Assembly (NCBI RefSeq): GCF_000521215.1
Contig: NZ_KI928950.1
Span: 85,595 to 149,594, forward strand
Source of the DNA: Labrenzia sp. DG1229
GTDB lineage: Bacteria > Pseudomonadota > Alphaproteobacteria > Rhizobiales > Stappiaceae
DNA length: 64,000 nucleotides
Direction: 5' to 3'
The translations under genes and the position numbers were made by a program. Positions 26,473 through 34,479 of this stretch are shown here, in pieces. Each line of letters opens with the position of its first letter. The stretch's first letter is position 1. The notes beneath the pieces are model-generated. The model ran no database searches. It was not told the DNA's origin and saw only the letters and a list, made by a program, of their open reading frames with translations.

Positions 26473-27738
26473 TTATGCGGCAACTTTACGGAAGACGAGC
26501 GATGCATTCGTGCCGCCGAAACCAAATGAGTTCGACAACGCGACGTCGATATTCATCGCCTTAGCCGTGTGCGGCACCAGATCGATCTCGGTCTCGACCG
26601 AGGGATTGTCCAGATTGATCGTCGGCGGCGCCATACCGTCCCTGATCGCAAGAACCGAGAAAATTGCCTCCACAGCGCCCGCTGCCCCCAAAAGGTGGCC
26701 AATCGAGGACTTTGTCGACGACATGGTCAGGTTCTTGGCATGCTCTCCTGCCAGCCTGCTGACCGCACCAAGCTCGATTTCATCTCCAAGCGGAGTGGAT
26801 GTTCCATGTGCGTTGACGTAGTCGATATCGCCGGGCGTTATTTCTGCGCGCTTCAATGCGGCTTCCATGCACCTGTAGGCGCCATCGCCATCAGATGACG
26901 GTGCCGTAATGTGATGGGCATCGCCGGAAAGACCATAGCCGATGACTTCGGCATAGATGCTGGCCCCGCGCTGAACAGCGTGCTCGTACTCTTCCAGCAC
27001 AACCACACCGGCTCCCTCGCCCATGACAAAACCGTCCCGAGCCACATCATAGGGGCGCGAGCCTTTTTCAGGTGTGTCGTTGAACCCGGTCGACAAGGCC
27101 CGACATGCGGCAAATCCTGCAATTGCCAGACGGCAGAGCGGTGATTCCGCCCCACCGGCAACCATGACGTCCGCGTCGCCGAAGGCAATCAGGCGAGAAG
27201 CATCACCGATCGCATGCGCCCCTGTGGAGCACGCGGTCACAACTGCGTGGTTCGGTCCCTTCAGTCCGTGACGAATGGAAACGTAACCGCCCGCAAGGTT
27301 GATCAGACGCCCGGGAATGAAGAACGGGCTGATCCGCCGCGGACCCTTCTCCGCCAGGAGGTGAGCCCCCTGTTCAATTCCCTGCAATCCGCCGATGCCG
27401 GAGCCGATCAGAACACCGGAGCGTGCCTGTTGTTCGTACGTTTCCGCCTTGAAGCCGGAATCGGCCATAGCCTGATCGGCGGCGGCCATGGCGTAGACGA
27501 TAAAATCGTCAACCTTGCGCTGTTCCTTGACTTCCATCCAGTCATTGGGATCGAACGCGCCGTCCTCGCCCGGATCGCGCGGAATCTGGCAGGCAATCTG
27601 GCAGGCCAGATCATCAACCTTGAAATTCGTGACCTTGTTGGCCCCGCTCTTTCCTTCGAGGATCTTTTTCCAAGTGGCATCGACATTACCGCCAAGCGGC
27701 GACACCATGCCCAACCCAGTTACGACAACTCGCCTCAT
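26473..27738 (-). CDS. fabF: Beta-ketoacyl-ACP synthase II
   Basis: 421 residues. Condenses malonyl-ACP with the growing acyl chain. The catalytic triad is complete: Cys in VTACSTGAHAIGDA, His in NAHGTSTPLGD and His in SSIGHLLGAAGAVEA. The N-terminus MRRVVVTGLGMVSPLGGNVD and C-terminal NSFGFGGTNASLVF are typical. Lies 83 bases downstream of acpP. Confidence 0.97.
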   Translation of the reverse strand: MRRVVVTGLGMVSPLGGNVDATWKKILEGKSGANKVTNFKVDDLACQIACQIPRDPGEDGAFDPNDWMEVKEQRKVDDFIVYAMAAADQAMADSGFKAETYEQQARSGVLIGSGIGGLQGIEQGAHLLAEKGPRRISPFFIPGRLINLAGGYVSIRHGLKGPNHAVVTACSTGAHAIGDASRLIAFGDADVMVAGGAESPLCRLAIAGFAACRALSTGFNDTPEKGSRPYDVARDGFVMGEGAGVVVLEEYEHAVQRGASIYAEVIGYGLSGDAHHITAPSSDGDGAYRCMEAALKRAEITPGDIDYVNAHGTSTPLGDEIELGAVSRLAGEHAKNLTMSSTKSSIGHLLGAAGAVEAIFSVLAIRDGMAPPTINLDNPSVETEIDLVPHTAKAMNIDVALSNSFGFGGTNASLVFRKVAA

Positions 27739-27821
27739 TAACCCGCACTTACGTTGGAAGGGCCTGGCGGAGCTTTCCCCGCCGGCCCGGTCGTCATTCA
27801 GAACTCAAGCAGGGTTGCCCC

Positions 27822-28055
27822 TTACTTGTTGGCTTCCAGAAACTTGACAGCGTCGCCGACGGTCAGGATCGTTTCCGCAGCGGTGTCAGGAATCTCAACG
27901 CCGAACTCTTCTTCAAATGCCATGACCAGCTCAACGGTGTCGAGGCTGTCTGCGCCCAGGTCATCGATGAAGCTTGCGCCTTCCACAACCTTCTCCGCGT
28001 CTACACCCAGGTGCTCAACAACGATTTTCTTTACCCGATCCGCGATATCGCTCAT
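27822..28055 (-). CDS. acpP: Acyl carrier protein
   Basis: 77 residues, acidic, with the phosphopantetheine attachment Ser in [10 protein letters not shown]. Carries acyl intermediates between the fatty-acid enzymes encoded on either side. GGAAG precedes the ATG. A 245-base gap to fabG upstream probably holds its own promoter, fitting its high expression in bacteria generally. Confidence 0.98.
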   Translation of the reverse strand: MSDIADRVKKIVVEHLGVDAEKVVEGASFIDDLGADSLDTVELVMAFEEEFGVEIPDTAAETILTVGDAVKFLEANK

Positions 28056-28300
28056 CTTTCACTTCCTTGTTTTTCGTCTATTCGTCGCTCGCGATATTGT
28101 ACCGGACCGGTTTTCAAAAAACGTCGGCGCCAACTCACGGCTTGAAGATGTCTAAGCATCATCGGACCAGTTCACCAGACACGACAACGCAATTCGTAAC
28201 AATCGGCGGGTAGGTAACACACTTTGTTGACCATTACCAGCCAGTCCCGGCCGCTTCAAAGCGGTCCGGATTCTTTTTGCCAGTTTGGCAAAACTCTCTT

Positions 28301-29038
28301 TTAAATCATGGCCATGCCGCCGTTGACATGCAGTGTCTGGCCTGTGATGTACGCCGCCTCGTCGCTGGCAAGATAAAGCGCGGCAGAGGCAATCTCCGCA
28401 GACGTGCCCAGACGGCCTGCCGGAACGCTCGTCAGAATTGATTCTTTTTGCTTGTCGTTCAGCGCATCGGTCATCGCTGTTTCGATAAATCCGGGCGCAA
28501 CCGTGTTGACGGTGATGTTTCTGCTGGCCACCTCGCGTGCCAGAGACTTGTACATTCCGATCATTCCCGCCTTTGCAGCGGCATAGTTGACCTGACCCGG
28601 ATTGCCGGTCACACCGACAACCGATGTGATGCCGATGATGCGTCCGGTACGACGTTTCATCATGCCCCTGATTGCAGCACGGCAAAGGCGGAAACCGGAA
28701 CTCAGATTGACCTCCAGCACCTGGTCCCACTCTTCGTCCTTCATGCGCATGAAGATATTGTCCCGGGTGATTCCGGCATTGTTGACGAGAATGTCCACAG
28801 AACCCATTTTCTCTTCAGCCAACGGCAACAAGGCGTCGACCGCATCACGATCGGCCAAGTTTGCAGGTGTCACGAAGGCGCGTTCGCCAAGGTCTGCCGC
28901 GAGGGCTTCCAGCTTTTCGGCACGTGTGCCCGAAAGGGAAACCGACGCTCCCTGGGCATGCAACACCCGGGCGATTGCCTCGCCTATACCACCGGTCGCG
29001 CCGGTGACGAGCGCGTTTTTGCCTTCCAAGCTGAACAT
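28301..29038 (-). CDS. fabG: 3-oxoacyl-ACP reductase
   Basis: 245 residues, classical SDR. NADPH site TGATGGIGEAIARVL, NNAG motif (ILVNNAGITRDN), catalytic Ser in ITSVVG, and YAAAK for Tyr and Lys; the C-terminal HVNGGMAMI is the usual FabG ending. AAGGA precedes the ATG. The gap to acpP downstream contains two hairpins (TTTTGCCA/TGGCAAAA near 28273-28292 and a CCGG-CCGCT one near 28248-28270) without a T run. Confidence 0.97.
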   Translation of the reverse strand: MFSLEGKNALVTGATGGIGEAIARVLHAQGASVSLSGTRAEKLEALAADLGERAFVTPANLADRDAVDALLPLAEEKMGSVDILVNNAGITRDNIFMRMKDEEWDQVLEVNLSSGFRLCRAAIRGMMKRRTGRIIGITSVVGVTGNPGQVNYAAAKAGMIGMYKSLAREVASRNITVNTVAPGFIETAMTDALNDKQKESILTSVPAGRLGTSAEIASAALYLASDEAAYITGQTLHVNGGMAMI

Positions 29039-29099
29039 CTAGGGTCCTTCCCTCATCGTATTGCGTACCAGAATGCGACTGTTGCCGGCAGAACCGTTC

Positions 29100-30044
29100 C
29101 TATCCGCCGATCTTTGCCATCAGCGCGTCAATGTCTTCCGGCGTGTTCACGGTCAGGCCCGTGGATTCCTTGTGAATGCGTCTGACCATACCCGACAGGA
29201 CCTTGCCGGTCCCGACTTCTACAAAAGTATCGACGCCTTGGCCAGCAAGCCACAGAATACTCTCGCGCCAGCGAACCGTACCGGTCACCTGCTCGACCAG
29301 TCTGGAGCGGATCTCGGCAGGGTCGGTTATCGGTTCAGCAAGAACATTGGCGACCAGCGGAACCACCGGAACGTTGATCTCCGCATTTGCGAGTGCCTCG
29401 GACATGGCGTCTGCAGCAGGCGCCATCAAGGAACAATGGAACGGAGCACTTACCGGCAACATGATTGCCCGACGGGCGCCTTTCGCCTTTGCTATCTCGA
29501 CTGCGCGCTCAACGGCGGCAAGATGACCTGAGACAACGACCTGTCCCGGCGCATTATCGTTCGCCGCCTGGCAGACTTCACCCTGGGAGGCCTCCTGAGC
29601 AACTGCCACCGCAACATCGAAATCCAATCCCAACAAAGCCGCCATCGCACCAACGCCAACCGGAACGGCGTTCTGCATGGCGTCTCCGCGTACCCGCAAC
29701 AAACGGGCGGTAGTGGCAATATCGAGACTTCCGGCTGCCGCAAGCGCGGAATATTCGCCAAGCGAATGACCTGCTACAAAGGCAACGGTCGACTTCAAGT
29801 CGAGGCCCCTGGCTTCAAGCACCCTCATTGTTGCAAGACTGACTGCCATCAACGCCGGCTGAGCGTTCGCGGTCAAAGTCAGTGTATCGTCAGGTCCATT
29901 CCACATAACATCGGACAGCTTTTGTCCCAATGCGTCATCCACCTCATCAAAGACGGCCTTTGCTTCGGGGAAGGTTTCAGCGAGAACCTTGCCCATTCCA
30001 ACGCTCTGGCTGCCCTGGCCGGGAAAAGTGAATGCTATGGTCAT
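29100..30044 (-). CDS. fabD: Malonyl-CoA:ACP transacylase
   Basis: About 314 residues from the ATG at 30044, which has GGAGG upstream; the frame continues to 30104 but that extension is not family sequence. Motifs: AFTFPGQGSQSVGMG at the N-terminus, nucleophile GHSLGEYSA, and PVSAPFHCSLM with the catalytic His. First gene of the fabD-fabG-acpP-fabF run. Divergent from the rpsF ribosomal operon. Confidence 0.96.
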   Translation of the reverse strand: MTIAFTFPGQGSQSVGMGKVLAETFPEAKAVFDEVDDALGQKLSDVMWNGPDDTLTLTANAQPALMAVSLATMRVLEARGLDLKSTVAFVAGHSLGEYSALAAAGSLDIATTARLLRVRGDAMQNAVPVGVGAMAALLGLDFDVAVAVAQEASQGEVCQAANDNAPGQVVVSGHLAAVERAVEIAKAKGARRAIMLPVSAPFHCSLMAPAADAMSEALANAEINVPVVPLVANVLAEPITDPAEIRSRLVEQVTGTVRWRESILWLAGQGVDTFVEVGTGKVLSGMVRRIHKESTGLTVNTPEDIDALMAKIGG

Positions 30045-30532
30045 CTTGGAAACGCCTCCATTGAAACGTGCGCAGGCCTGCCTCTCATACAAGATGCGGA
30101 CCATCGGCTTTGGAAGAAAGCGAATTGCCTGCCCTGCTTTGGGCTGACGTCATACTTGGCGCGAGGCTATGATACGCTCTTGCCCAACCTGTCAAGGCCC
30201 AGAGGACATTCAATTCCGGATTCGGCCGTTTTTTTGGAAAATTCCGGCCTTTGCAGCATGTCAATCAAATGCGGGCGTTCAGCACTGGCGAGTTTTCCTG
30301 TCTGATGCAGCTGCGCGCGCTGTTTGGACTTGCAATTCCCAAAAAACAGGGTATAGAGCGCGCTTCATCCGGGTTTGGCCGGGGGCTGAACGGAAGGGCG
30401 TTTGCCAGGATCTTTTTGAGAGATCCGACTTCCCGTGTTCCCACTCCCGTAAGATTTCTCGTGCGCCTTTCCGGGTCTACGAGGAGGCTTTGCGCCAATC
30501 CCGCGTTGTCAACACGAAGAAAGGCTATTTTC
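30045..30532. other. Divergent upstream region of fabD and rpsF
   Basis: 488 bases without a supportable gene. The right part is the rpsF leader. It holds GGATCT/AGATCC arms at 30408-30426 and an eight-pair helix 30455-30462/30479-30486 whose loop contains CCG, a possible S6:S18 autoregulatory element. Promoter boxes could not be assigned with confidence. Confidence 0.45.
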
Positions 30533-30979
30533 ATGCCTCTTTATGAGCACGTTTTCCTGGCGCGCCAGGATGTTTCGGCACAACAGGTCGAACAGCTCGT
30601 CGAACAGTACAAGGGCCTCATCGAAGGCGCTGGTGGTTCTGTCGGCAAGATTGAAAACTGGGGTCTGCGGTCCCTTGCCTACCGCATCAAGAAAAATCGT
30701 AAAGCTCACTATACGCTTATGAACATCAACGCGCCGCATGCCGCGGTTGCCGAGATGGAGCGTCAGATGGGCCTCAGCGAAGATGTCCTGCGCTGCATGA
30801 CCTTCCGCGTCGGTGAACTGGATGAAGAACCATCCGCCATGATGCAGAAGCGTGATCGCGACGACCGCCGTGGCGGTGGCCGGGGTGATCGCGGCGACCG
30901 TGGTGATCGCGGCGACCGTGGCGACCGTGGTGAGCGTTCTGGTGGTGGCCGTCCGCCGCGCCGTGGTGATGAGGAGTAA
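30533..30979 (+). CDS. rpsF: Small-subunit ribosomal protein bS6
   Basis: 148 residues from the ATG at 30533 ([20 protein letters not shown]). The open frame continues far upstream but only this start gives family sequence. Residues 1-100 form the bS6 fold ([40 protein letters not shown]). The C-terminal extension is a run of five or so Gly-Asp-Arg units, then GERSGGG, an arginine-rich disordered tail. In E. coli the tail receives glutamates; here it is basic instead. Leads an operon with rpsR and rplI. Confidence 0.96.
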   Translation: MPLYEHVFLARQDVSAQQVEQLVEQYKGLIEGAGGSVGKIENWGLRSLAYRIKKNRKAHYTLMNINAPHAAVAEMERQMGLSEDVLRCMTFRVGELDEEPSAMMQKRDRDDRRGGGRGDRGDRGDRGDRGDRGERSGGGRPPRRGDEE

Positions 30980-30985
30980 GAGACA

Positions 30986-31234
30986 ATGGTTGATATTGCA
31001 CAACTTCCGAGCCGCCGTCCGTTCTTCCGCCGCCGGAAGACCTGCCCGTTCTCCGGTTCCAATGCTCCGAAGATCGATTACAAAGACATCCGTCTGCTGC
31101 AGCGTTATATCTCTGAGCGCGGAAAGATCGTCCCGAGCCGCATCACCGCGGTCTCCGCGAAGAAACAGCGTGAACTGGCTCGTGCGATCAAGCGTGCACG
31201 CCTGCTGGGCCTGCTGCCGTTCGTGATCAGCTAA
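30986..31234 (+). CDS. rpsR: Small-subunit ribosomal protein bS18
   Basis: 82 residues. [32 protein letters not shown] and [19 protein letters not shown] are the bS18 signature. It binds bS6 on the 30S platform; the two genes are six bases apart. In Rhizobium and Brucella relatives a DUF2232 gene follows; here rplI follows directly after a 109-base structured spacer. Confidence 0.98.
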   Translation: MVDIAQLPSRRPFFRRRKTCPFSGSNAPKIDYKDIRLLQRYISERGKIVPSRITAVSAKKQRELARAIKRARLLGLLPFVIS

Positions 31235-31256
31235 CGCTTCTTTATGGAAATCACCT

Positions 31257-31326
31257 TCTCCCGGGACCTCCCGGGAGACCCGTATTGGGACCGCGGACAT
31301 TCGGTCTCTAACCGCCGCACAGGCGG
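31257..31326 (+). promoter_or_regulatory. Structured rpsR-rplI spacer with overlapping hairpins
   Basis: Three hairpins lie between the genes. The first is a perfect 10-bp stem, TCTCCCGGGA at 31257-31266 with TCCCGGGAGA at 31269-31278. The second pairs GAGACC at 31275-31280 with GGTCTC at 31303-31308, and shares bases with the first, so the two exclude each other. The third is CCGCC/GGCGG at 31312-31326, just before the rplI ribosome site GGAG. No T run follows any of them. Confidence 0.5.
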
Positions 31327-31343
31327 GACAGTAGGAGAAAAAA

Positions 31344-31940
31344 ATGCAAATCATTCTTCTTGAGCGTATCGCAAGGCTCGGCCAGATGGGCGACACCGTT
31401 CGCGTCCGCGACGGCTATGCCCGTAACTACCTACTTCCACAAGGCAAGGCGCTTCGCGCCAACAAGGCGAACCTGCAGCGTTTCGAACTTGAACGTGCGC
31501 AACTCGAAACCCGGAATCTGGAACGCAAAAGCGAAGCAGAAGCTGTTGCTTCCAAGCTCGACGGCGAAGCACTGGTGATGATTCGCTCGGCAGGCGAGAC
31601 CGGCCAGCTCTATGGGTCCGTATCCACACGTGACGTCGCAGATGGTCTGACCGAGGGCGGCTTCACGGTTGCCCGCAACCAGGTCGAACTGCGTAATCCG
31701 ATCAAGACAATCGGCCTGCACACTGTACTGATCCGTTTGCATCCGGAAGTCGAAGTCACCATCTCCGTCAACGTCGCCCGCTCCGAAGACGAAGCAGCGC
31801 GCCAGGCAGCCGGTGAAGACCTGACGACACCGGAACAGGACGTCTTCGAATTTGAAGAAGACGAGGAAGACGCAGAAGCCGAAGGCACCGAGGAAGGTTC
31901 CGAGGCCGAAGAAGAAGCTCCTGCAGAAGACGAAGTCTGA
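31344..31940 (+). CDS. rplI: Large-subunit ribosomal protein bL9
   Basis: 198 residues. N-terminal domain [20 protein letters not shown] with [16 protein letters not shown], the connecting helix, and the C-terminal domain ([20 protein letters not shown]). A long acidic tail (about residues 165-198, mostly Glu, Asp and Ala) extends it beyond the E. coli length of about 149. GGAGAAAAAA precedes the ATG. Followed by a strong terminator. Confidence 0.97.
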   Translation: MQIILLERIARLGQMGDTVRVRDGYARNYLLPQGKALRANKANLQRFELERAQLETRNLERKSEAEAVASKLDGEALVMIRSAGETGQLYGSVSTRDVADGLTEGGFTVARNQVELRNPIKTIGLHTVLIRLHPEVEVTISVNVARSEDEAARQAAGEDLTTPEQDVFEFEEDEEDAEAEGTEEGSEAEEEAPAEDEV

Positions 31941-31971
31941 TCGGCTTTCACGTTCTTCTCAAGTCAAGCAC

Positions 31972-32003
31972 AAAACGGCACTGCTCGCAGTGCCGTTTTT
32001 ATT
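31972..32003 (+). terminator. Rho-independent terminator of the rpsF-rpsR-rplI operon
   Basis: AAAACGGCACTG and CAGTGCCGTTTT pair perfectly around a CTCG loop, followed by T-rich sequence. It begins 32 bases after the rplI stop. Confidence 0.92.
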
Positions 32004-32094
32004 TTGCCAGCAATTCATTTTGCCAGAATTCGACGTTGCCTAAACCAGCAAATTCAAACTCCCATACAACACGTTGAATCCACAGCCCAATTCC

Positions 32095-32110
32095 TTAACC
32101 GCCCATTAAC
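32095..32110 (+). promoter_or_regulatory. CtrA-type site upstream of dnaB
   Basis: TTAACCGCCCATTAAC matches the full CtrA consensus TTAA-N7-TTAAC of alphaproteobacteria. It lies about 200 bases upstream of the dnaB start and 95 bases beyond the rplI terminator. A perfect 7-bp inverted repeat (GCGATAG at 32123-32129, CTATCGC at 32147-32153) sits just downstream, in the same dnaB promoter region. Confidence 0.6.
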
Positions 32111-32308
32111 CTCTCTAAAAAAGCGATAGTTTTCAATAACTAAGATCTATCGCCTTGAGTCTCCAAACAGCTTTTGTGTCAAGCAGGATTCGAGTCTTTC
32201 CCCGCTGATCTGCGCAAGCCGGTGGGAAACAATGACAGTCGTTTTTGAGCCTTGAGACCGCTCGCGTCAGAAGGTATGCCCAATGAACTTGGGTCATTGG
32301 GGGTCGGT

Positions 32309-33793
32309 ATGAAGGGCACGTTGCAGAAGGTCGAAACAGAAGAAGACATTCAGCGTCTCGCTCCGCACAATGCGGAAGCGGAACGTCAGCTTCTGGGTGC
32401 GATTCTCGTCAACAACGAAACATTTTATCGGGTCTCCGACTTTTTGGAGCCGCTTCATTTTTTCGTGCCATCGCATCACGACATCTACGAAAAGATCAGC
32501 CACCTGATTCGAGCCGGCAAGACGGCTTCTCCGATCACGCTGAAAACCTTCTATCCCGCAGACGCAAAGATTGCGGACCTGTCCGCGACGCAATTTCTGC
32601 TGCGTCTTGCCGGCGACGCGGCCTCGATCATCAACGCGGAAGACTACGGACGAACCATCTATGACCTCGCCATTCGCCGGAACCTCATCCGGATCGGCGA
32701 AGACATGGTCAATATCGCTTTTGATGCCCCGATAGATGTTCCGCCGGGTCAGCAAATCGACGATGCTGAACGCAGGCTGTTCGAACTCGCCGAAACCGGG
32801 CGCAGCGAGGGAGGTTTCGTAGCTTTTGGCGATGCACTTACCGAAACAATCGAAATGGCGCATGCCGCCTACAATCGTGAAGGTGCCCTTTCGGGGACAT
32901 CCACCGGCCTCAGGGAGCTGGACAAGCTCATGGGCGGGCTGCAGCAATCCGATCTGATCGTTCTCGCCGGTCGTCCGGCAATGGGGAAAACCTCGCTTGC
33001 CACAAACATCGCCTATAACATCGCACAGGCGTTCAAATCGGAAGAACTACAGGATGGTTCGATCAAGACCGTCAACGGCGGCGTGGTCGGTTTCTTCTCA
33101 CTCGAAATGTCCGCAGAGCAGCTCGCGACCCGCATAATTTCCGAACAGGCGGAGATCTCTTCTTCCAAGATCCGGCGCGGAGACATTACGGAAGCAGAAT
33201 TTGAAAAACTTGCCGCGTGTGCCCAGACAATGCAGTCAGTGCCCCTGCATGTTGACCAAACGGGCGGTATCTCCATTGCCTCCCTGGTGGCCAAGGCACG
33301 CAGGCTGAAGCGCCAGCGTGGCCTCGACCTGCTTGTGGTCGACTATATCCAGCTGTTGTCGGGGTCCGCCAAGAATACAGGCAACCGGGTGCAGGAGATC
33401 ACCGAAATCACTACCAGCCTGAAGGCACTGGCCAAGGAACTCAACGTTCCGATCATCGCGCTTTCTCAGCTGTCCCGCCAGGTCGAATCGCGTGACGACA
33501 AGCGCCCGATGATGTCTGATCTGCGCGAATCGGGATCCATCGAGCAGGATGCCGACGTGATCCTGTTCGTTTACAGGGAAGAATACTACCTTTCCAAGAC
33601 CGAACCCGAGATCGGGTCACCGGAATATGCAGCTTGGGAATCCAAGCACGAGACTGCGAGAGGCAAGGCGGAGGTGATCATAGCCAAGCAGCGACACGGT
33701 CCGACGGGGACGGCAAATCTCCACTTCCAGGGCGAGTTCACCCGGTTCTCTGATCTGGCTGAGGATGACCATCTGCCGGAGCGCTACGAATAG
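32309..33793 (+). CDS. dnaB: Replicative DNA helicase DnaB
   Basis: About 494 residues from the ATG at 32309 (GGGGGT just upstream); an ATG at 32276 with AGAAGG is an alternative, adding 11 residues. The N-terminal domain begins LAPHNAEAERQLLGAILVNN. The RecA-like domain has Walker A LAGRPAMGKTSLA, LLVVDYIQLLSGS for Walker B, ALSQLSRQVESR and DLRESGSIEQDADVILF. It unwinds DNA ahead of the replication fork as a hexamer. The residues are intact, with no intein. Confidence 0.96.
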   Translation: MKGTLQKVETEEDIQRLAPHNAEAERQLLGAILVNNETFYRVSDFLEPLHFFVPSHHDIYEKISHLIRAGKTASPITLKTFYPADAKIADLSATQFLLRLAGDAASIINAEDYGRTIYDLAIRRNLIRIGEDMVNIAFDAPIDVPPGQQIDDAERRLFELAETGRSEGGFVAFGDALTETIEMAHAAYNREGALSGTSTGLRELDKLMGGLQQSDLIVLAGRPAMGKTSLATNIAYNIAQAFKSEELQDGSIKTVNGGVVGFFSLEMSAEQLATRIISEQAEISSSKIRRGDITEAEFEKLAACAQTMQSVPLHVDQTGGISIASLVAKARRLKRQRGLDLLVVDYIQLLSGSAKNTGNRVQEITEITTSLKALAKELNVPIIALSQLSRQVESRDDKRPMMSDLRESGSIEQDADVILFVYREEYYLSKTEPEIGSPEYAAWESKHETARGKAEVIIAKQRHGPTGTANLHFQGEFTRFSDLAEDDHLPERYE

Positions 33794-33951
33794 TAAGTTC
33801 TTCGCGCCTGGACCGAACGCATTCTGATATTGCGTCACTTTTCACCGGGCACTTAGCTGGTCTGCGCGGTTCATGAGCGTATCGTCAAAAATTGTGCGAA
33901 GAAAAATTTCATCAACAGATCATAGATTTTGGCTTGTACGTTTTGACAATT

Positions 33952-33966
33952 TTAAGTCATCTTTAA
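33952..33966 (+). promoter_or_regulatory. CtrA-type site upstream of the PilZ gene
   Basis: TTAAGTCATCTTTAA fits TTAA-N7-TTAA exactly, although the base after it is G instead of the preferred C. It lies 66 bases before the PilZ-protein start, within a likely promoter region; TTGACA at 33943-33948 overlaps its left side. Confidence 0.5.
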
Positions 33967-34031
33967 GCCTCGTTATTTACCCTAAGTAATCAATCATTCG
34001 AATTCGCCGATTTTTCTGGAAATGGTTCATC

Positions 34032-34307
34032 GTGGTTTCACCGGTGCAAAAATTGTTGGAGGAAGCCAGGATCTTCCCCCGGAAAAACTGCAAGTGGCCG
34101 GGTATCCTCAGGCTCGAGAAGATTCACCAACCGTGCGTCGTTGAGGATATAAGTGCCGGTGGCTGCAGGATTGCAACGAAAACCAAAAACCTGAAGCAGA
34201 AAGCAAAAGTCGTTCTTGAAGTTGAAAGCAAAAAACTGCGTTTTCACGGCGAGATACGCTGGACCCGCACCGACGAGGCCGGCATCGAATTTCTCTATCA
34301 GGACTAG
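34032..34307 (+). CDS. Short PilZ-domain protein
   Basis: 91 residues from a GTG start. The pattern FPRKNCKWPG near residue 15 and VVEDISAGGCRIATKT near residue 36 corresponds to the N-terminal Arg motif and the D/N-x-S-x-x-G motif of PilZ domains that bind cyclic di-GMP; the closing GEIRWTRTDEAGIEF is also typical. The first motif has Arg and Lys where family members usually have two or three Arg, so binding of c-di-GMP is uncertain. Single gene, with a CtrA-type site upstream. Confidence 0.72.
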   Translation: MVSPVQKLLEEARIFPRKNCKWPGILRLEKIHQPCVVEDISAGGCRIATKTKNLKQKAKVVLEVESKKLRFHGEIRWTRTDEAGIEFLYQD

Positions 34308-34479
34308 GGCTTCAGGACGCAGACGATGGTCATTTTGACAATGCGCTACCTGGTGGCGCGCCGGCGATCATAGGCGCGTCAGTCTTCCATTTTTCAATTG
34401 GAACCGGGTTCGATCATTGCGGTAGAATACCACCTGATTCCATGGGAACACCCCAATCTACCGGAGCAAAATCAGGACT

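Larger units (their letters stand above)
31941..32308 (+). other. Intergenic region between rplI and dnaB
   Basis: 368 bases holding the rplI terminator, a CtrA-type site and a 7-bp inverted repeat, then the dnaB leader. No ORF with a ribosome site was seen. Confidence 0.6.

Noticed and set aside
28240-28292. Two hairpins between acpP and fabG as a riboswitch
   Set aside because: The stems are short and bulged and no known riboswitch core was recognised; could simply be part of the acpP leader.
33790-34031. TTGACA at 33943-33948 as a housekeeping promoter for the PilZ gene
   Set aside because: No acceptable -10 box at 16-18 bases; the CtrA-type site is a better explanation of the region.
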